Assembly (NCBI GenBank): GCA_963555705.1
Contig: OY743176.1
Span: forward strand, 59,780,040-59,844,039
Source: Ligustrum vulgare
Taxonomy: Eukaryota; Streptophyta; Magnoliopsida; Lamiales; Oleaceae
DNA length: 64,000 nucleotides
Direction: 5' to 3'
Of the stretch, positions 61,098-64,000 are shown one piece after another; within the stretch, counting starts at the first letter, position 1; the number at the start of each line of letters is the position of its first letter. The position numbers were made by a program, and so were the translations under genes. Below the pieces are notes generated by a model. The model saw nothing but the letters and a program-made list of their open reading frames with translations. It ran no database searches and was not told the DNA's origin.

Positions 61098-62018
61098 TTA
61101 TTGGAATTTCTCTTCATACCCCCCAAGACCGTTGGTTTTTGCTTCCTTTTTTTTCTTCAATGTGGACTCCACTTCTATACTTGAGCAATTTTCAAGGTTC
61201 GGATTATGATTCTCCATTTGTATAAGGTTGAATGTCACCTTTTCTTCCTCCATCCTAAAGATCATTTCCCTCTTCTCAACATCTATCAATGCTCTAGTGG
61301 TTGCTAAAAATGGCCTACCCAAAATCAATGACATCTTTTCATCCTCTTCCATATCCAAGATCACAAAATCTACGAGAAACACAAACTTGTCAGTTTTAAT
61401 GTGCACATCCTCACCCCATAAGAATACCTGATTGATCTATCAGCTAGTTACAACACTATAGTCTTTGGTGTCGGATCTCCTAAGTGCAACTTCTTGTAAA
61501 CAGAAAGTGGCATTAAGTTAATGCTAGACCCCAAATCACATAAAAATTTATGAAATTTTAATTAAAAAAGGAATTGAGAAACTCCCTGGATCCTTTAGTT
61601 TTGGTGACAGCTTATTTTGGAGTAAAGCACTACACTCTTCATTCAATGCTACCATTTCACAATCTTCAAGACTCTTCTTCTTGATCGTCAAATCTTTTAA
61701 AAACTTTGAATGGCTCGGAATCTCTCTAATTTCCTCTTGAAAGGGGATGTTGATATGCAACTTCCTTAACATGTCCAGAGACTTATTAAATTGTTGTTCC
61801 AGTAAGTGTTTTGCCACTCTTCCTAGATATAGAATCAGTGGCAAATACGGTTTTACAGCTGGTTTTGCTGGCCTCTCCTCATCATTATTCACTTTCTTTG
61901 GTCACATAGGCTGATTCAACAATTCTCTTGCTCTTTCTGTTCTTGACCTCCATCATGCAAGTCTTTTTCTTTCGGACTCTCTTCTTTCTTTTTCTTAACC
62001 ACTTGATCAAATTTCTTA
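61098..62018 (-). pseudogene. Athila/Tat-type gag end and retropepsin-like protease, broken
   Basis: The minus-strand frame at about 61990-61900 is Lys/Glu-rich. It is followed by LHINIPFQEEIREIPSHSKF, ECSALLQNKLSPKLKDPGSF, then (about 61545-61430) CDLGSSINLMPLSVYKKLHL, the protease active-site region (D-L-G-S where D-T/L-G-A/S is usual). The last part has DFVILDMEEDEKMSLILGRP. A TAA sits where a Gln codon is usual before LADRSIRY, and a frameshift follows. The protease would cleave the polyprotein; it is inactive here. The upstream end is cut at 62018 by the Cassandra array. Confidence 0.86.
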
Positions 62019-62294
62019 TGTAACAACCCCGGTCCCACTTAACGAGCTGTCTCGGCAGTTAGATGATGGCGTACTGTTCCGACTGTACCAACACGAGTCT
62101 TTTCAGCATCCTTTGTCCTCACTTGCATGCTCCACAAGAAAACTTCTCAGGAGACCACCCATCCCAGAATTACTCCAAGCCAAGCACGCTTAACTATGGA
62201 GTTTCTAACGATGGAATTCCGGAAAAGAAGATGCACTTGATGATATGAGTAGTACATATCATTTATTTTAAGCTTTCTTGGTCCAGGTATTACA
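62019..62294 (-). repeat. Cassandra LTR a
   Basis: 276 bp; the 5S-like core is at about 62143-62203, with the A-box-like TTAAGCGTGCTTGG (minus strand) intact and the C-box region slightly changed (GGATGGGTG becomes GGATGGGTG with downstream GTCTCCTGAGAAG). Confidence 0.88.
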
Positions 62295-62429
62295 ATCATC
62301 CTCTGTTAGACTCGCGACGTCCTCGTCGCGCTTAACCCATCTGAGGATCTGTTACTAGGCGTTGGGATTCTAGATGTGGTTCCCGCCCTATGGCGTAGCA
62401 CTTAGTTCTCAATTTTCAGCTTGCGGTCG

Positions 62430-62441
62430 GCTCTGATACCA
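62430..62441 (-). promoter_or_regulatory. Cassandra primer-binding site 1
   Basis: Minus-strand TGGTATCAGAGC next to the LTR b end, initiator tRNA-Met type. Confidence 0.88.
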
Positions 62442-62443
62442 TT

Positions 62444-62710
62444 TGTAAAGACTCGGGTCCCACTTAACGACTGTCCTGGCTGTTAGATGACGGCGTACTG
62501 TACCAACACGATTCTTTTTAGCATGCTTTGTCCTCACTCGTACGCTCTTCGAGAAAACTTCCCAGGAAGTCACCCATCATAGAATTGCTTCAAGCTAAGC
62601 ACGCTTAACTGTGGAGGTTCTAACGATGGACTTCCGAAAAAGAAGGTGCACCTTATTGGTATGAATAGTACCTATCATTTATTTTAAGCTTTCCTGGTCC
62701 GAATATTACA
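62444..62710 (-). repeat. Cassandra LTR b
   Basis: 267 bp; the 5S-like core is at about 62558-62618. It begins TGTAAAGACTCGGG, diverged from TGTAACGACCCGGG. Confidence 0.88.
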
Positions 62711-62844
62711 ATCACCCCCTGTTAGACTCGCAACGTCCTTGTCGCACTTAACCCATCTGAGGATCTGTTGCCAAGCATTGGGATTCTAGAGATGGCTCCC
62801 GCCCTATGGCGTAGCACTTAGTTCCCATTTTCGACTGGCGCCCG

Positions 62845-62856
62845 GCTCTGATACCA
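62845..62856 (-). promoter_or_regulatory. Cassandra primer-binding site 2
   Basis: Minus-strand TGGTATCAGAGC next to the LTR c end. Confidence 0.88.
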
Positions 62857-62858
62857 TT

Positions 62859-63135
62859 TGTAATGACTCGGGTCCTACTTAATGGGTTGTCCCGATCGTT
62901 AGATGACGACATACTATCCCCACAGTACCAACATGAGTCTTTTCAGCGTGCTTTGTCCTCACTCGCACGCTCCCTGAGAAAACTTCCCAGGAGGTCACCC
63001 ATCCTAGAATTTCTCCAAGCCAAGCACGCTTAAATGTGGAGTTTCTAATGATGGACTTCCGAAAAAGAAGGTGCACCTTGTTGGTATGAGTAGTACCTAT
63101 CATTTATTTTAAGTTTTCTTGGTCAGGGTATTACA
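62859..63135 (-). repeat. Cassandra LTR c, best-preserved 5S-like core
   Basis: 277 bp. On the minus strand 63043-62983 matches the 3' half of plant 5S rRNA closely: TTAAGCGTGCTTGG (A box region), then CTAGGATGGGTGACCTCC and TGGGAAG (C box region). In 5S genes these are the internal Pol III promoter (TFIIIA site). Confidence 0.9.
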
Positions 63136-63139
63136 ATTT

Positions 63140-63415
63140 TGTAACGACCCGGGTCCCACTAACGGGCTATCCTGGTCGTTAGATGACGGCATATTGTCCC
63201 CACTGTACTGACACGAGTCTTTTCAGCATGCTTTATCCTCACTCGCACGCTCTCGGAGAAAACTTCACAGGAGGTCACCCATCATAGAATTGCTTCAAGC
63301 CAAGCACGCTTAACTGTGGAGTTTCTAACGATGGACTTCCGTAAAAGAAGGTGCACCTTGTTAGTATGAGTAATACCTATCGTTTCTTTTAAGTTTTCTT
63401 AGTCGGGGTATTACA
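63140..63415 (-). repeat. Cassandra LTR d
   Basis: 276 bp, only 4 bp from LTR c because the internal segment between them is deleted. The 5S-like core is at about 63263-63323. After it a 31-bp direct duplication (63400-63461 region, AGTCGGGGTATTACAATCAC...) repeats the LTR end and polypurine tract. Confidence 0.88.
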
Positions 63416-63593
63416 ATCACCCCCATTAGACAGTCGGGGTATTACAATCACCCCCATTAGACTCGCGACGTTCTCGTCACGCTTAACCTATCTAAGGATC
63501 TATTGACAGGCGTTGGGATTCTAGAGGTGGCTTCCGCCCTTGGTATAGCATTTAGTTCCCAATTTTCGGCTGGCAGCCGTCTCTGATACAATT

Positions 63594-63868
63594 TGTAACG
63601 ACCCGGATCCCACTTAACGGCTGTCCTGGCCATTAGATGACGGCGTACTGTCCCCACTGTACCAACACGAGTCTTTTTAGTATGCTTTGTCCTCACTCGC
63701 ATGCTCTCCGAGAAAACTTCCCAGGAGATACCCATCATAAAATTGCTTCAAGCTAAGCAAGCTTTACTGTGGAGGTTCTAACGATGGACTTCCGAAAAAG
63801 AAGGTGCACCTTGTTGGTATGAGTAATACCTATCATTTCTTTTAAGTTTTCTTAGTCGTGGTATTACA
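63594..63868 (-). repeat. Cassandra LTR e
   Basis: 275 bp; the 5S-like core (about 63717-63777) is more decayed, with AAGCTTGCTTAG instead of AAGCGTGCTTGG. The primer-binding site beside it (63580-63591) has mutated to a TTGTATCAGAGA form. Confidence 0.85.
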
Positions 63869-64000
63869 ATCAGATGGAAAAGACTTTTATGGAACAAGAG
63901 TATAGAAATTCTATGGAAATATCTGTTTCTGTATATATATATAAAGATGATGGATGTCTCGAATTGTGATGAAGATTTAGAGTGGGATTTAAGAAGTGTT
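63869..64000. other. unassigned DNA after the Cassandra array
   Basis: AT-rich DNA, no feature recognised. Confidence 0.4.

Larger units (their letters stand above)
62019..63868 (-). mobile_element. tandem array of the Cassandra TRIM retrotransposon: five LTRs, three internal segments
   Basis: LTRs of about 267-277 bp at 62019-62294, 62444-62710, 62859-63135, 63140-63415 and 63594-63868 begin TGTAACGACCC or a variant and end GGTATTACA (plus strand). Between them are internal segments of 149, 148, 4 (deleted) and 178 bp. Read on the minus strand, each full internal segment starts with an initiator-Met primer-binding site and ends with a polypurine tract (AACAGGGGGTGAT or a variant). Each LTR carries 5S-rRNA-like sequence, the hallmark of Cassandra. 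There is no coding capacity. No matching TSD was found for the whole array. Confidence 0.92.

Noticed and set aside
62143..63777. A genuine 5S rRNA gene cluster
   Set aside because: Only part of 5S is present, copies are diverged, and units carry primer-binding sites, polypurine tracts and LTR ends of Cassandra.

Overview
This window is nuclear DNA of a flowering plant, almost certainly a eudicot. It is AT-rich and gene-poor, with plant GT-AG introns, plant retrotransposons primed by initiator-Met tRNA, CACTA transposons and a Cassandra element carrying 5S rRNA sequence. Only one intact protein-coding gene is supported: a nine-exon LRR receptor-like protein on the minus strand (47861 to 43392, 1149 aa when spliced). 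Almost everything else is nested transposable elements, many with readable ends and target-site duplications (TSDs). All matches and counts were made by eye.

Layout: (1) 310-20215 is a CACTA transposon (TSD TAT), about 4.3 kb before it was invaded. A non-coding LTR retrotransposon (4521-20156, TSD CTACA) sits inside it as LTR-internal-LTR-internal-LTR, with three almost identical 3652-bp LTRs. (2) 20633-23282 is a gag-only Ty3/gypsy element on the minus strand (TSD AGTTG). (3) 24253 to about 25910 is a one-ended CACTA fragment built of about ten 145-bp repeats. (4) 26535-30281 is a second CACTA element (TSD ATT) inserted in a 350-bp tandem repeat. It carries a captured, frameshifted piece of a myo-inositol-3-phosphate synthase gene with its intron, and a nested hAT MITE (TSD AAAACAAT). 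(5) 31833-37205 is a Ty1/copia remnant on the minus strand. Its upstream LTR is split by a PIF-like MITE and by a 1444-bp solo LTR (TSD GATTC). (6) 38765-51230 is the receptor-like-protein locus: a broken 5' copy (38765-41477, itself split by a MITE and nested solo LTRs), the intact gene, and duplicated upstream DNA. (7) 51313-62018 holds Athila/Tat-type Ty3/gypsy wreckage in both orientations, with an inserted solo LTR (58462-60281, TSD TGGGA). (8) 62019-63868 is a tandem array of five Cassandra LTRs, each with a 5S-rRNA-like core, separated by three surviving internal segments.

The receptor-like protein would act at the plasma membrane in ligand perception. The mobile elements do not form a functional unit with it. 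They mainly explain how the second receptor copy died and how the locus expanded. The strongest candidates for a second look are the three-LTR non-coding element, the CACTA element with the captured synthase fragment and its visible empty sites, and the Cassandra/5S array.
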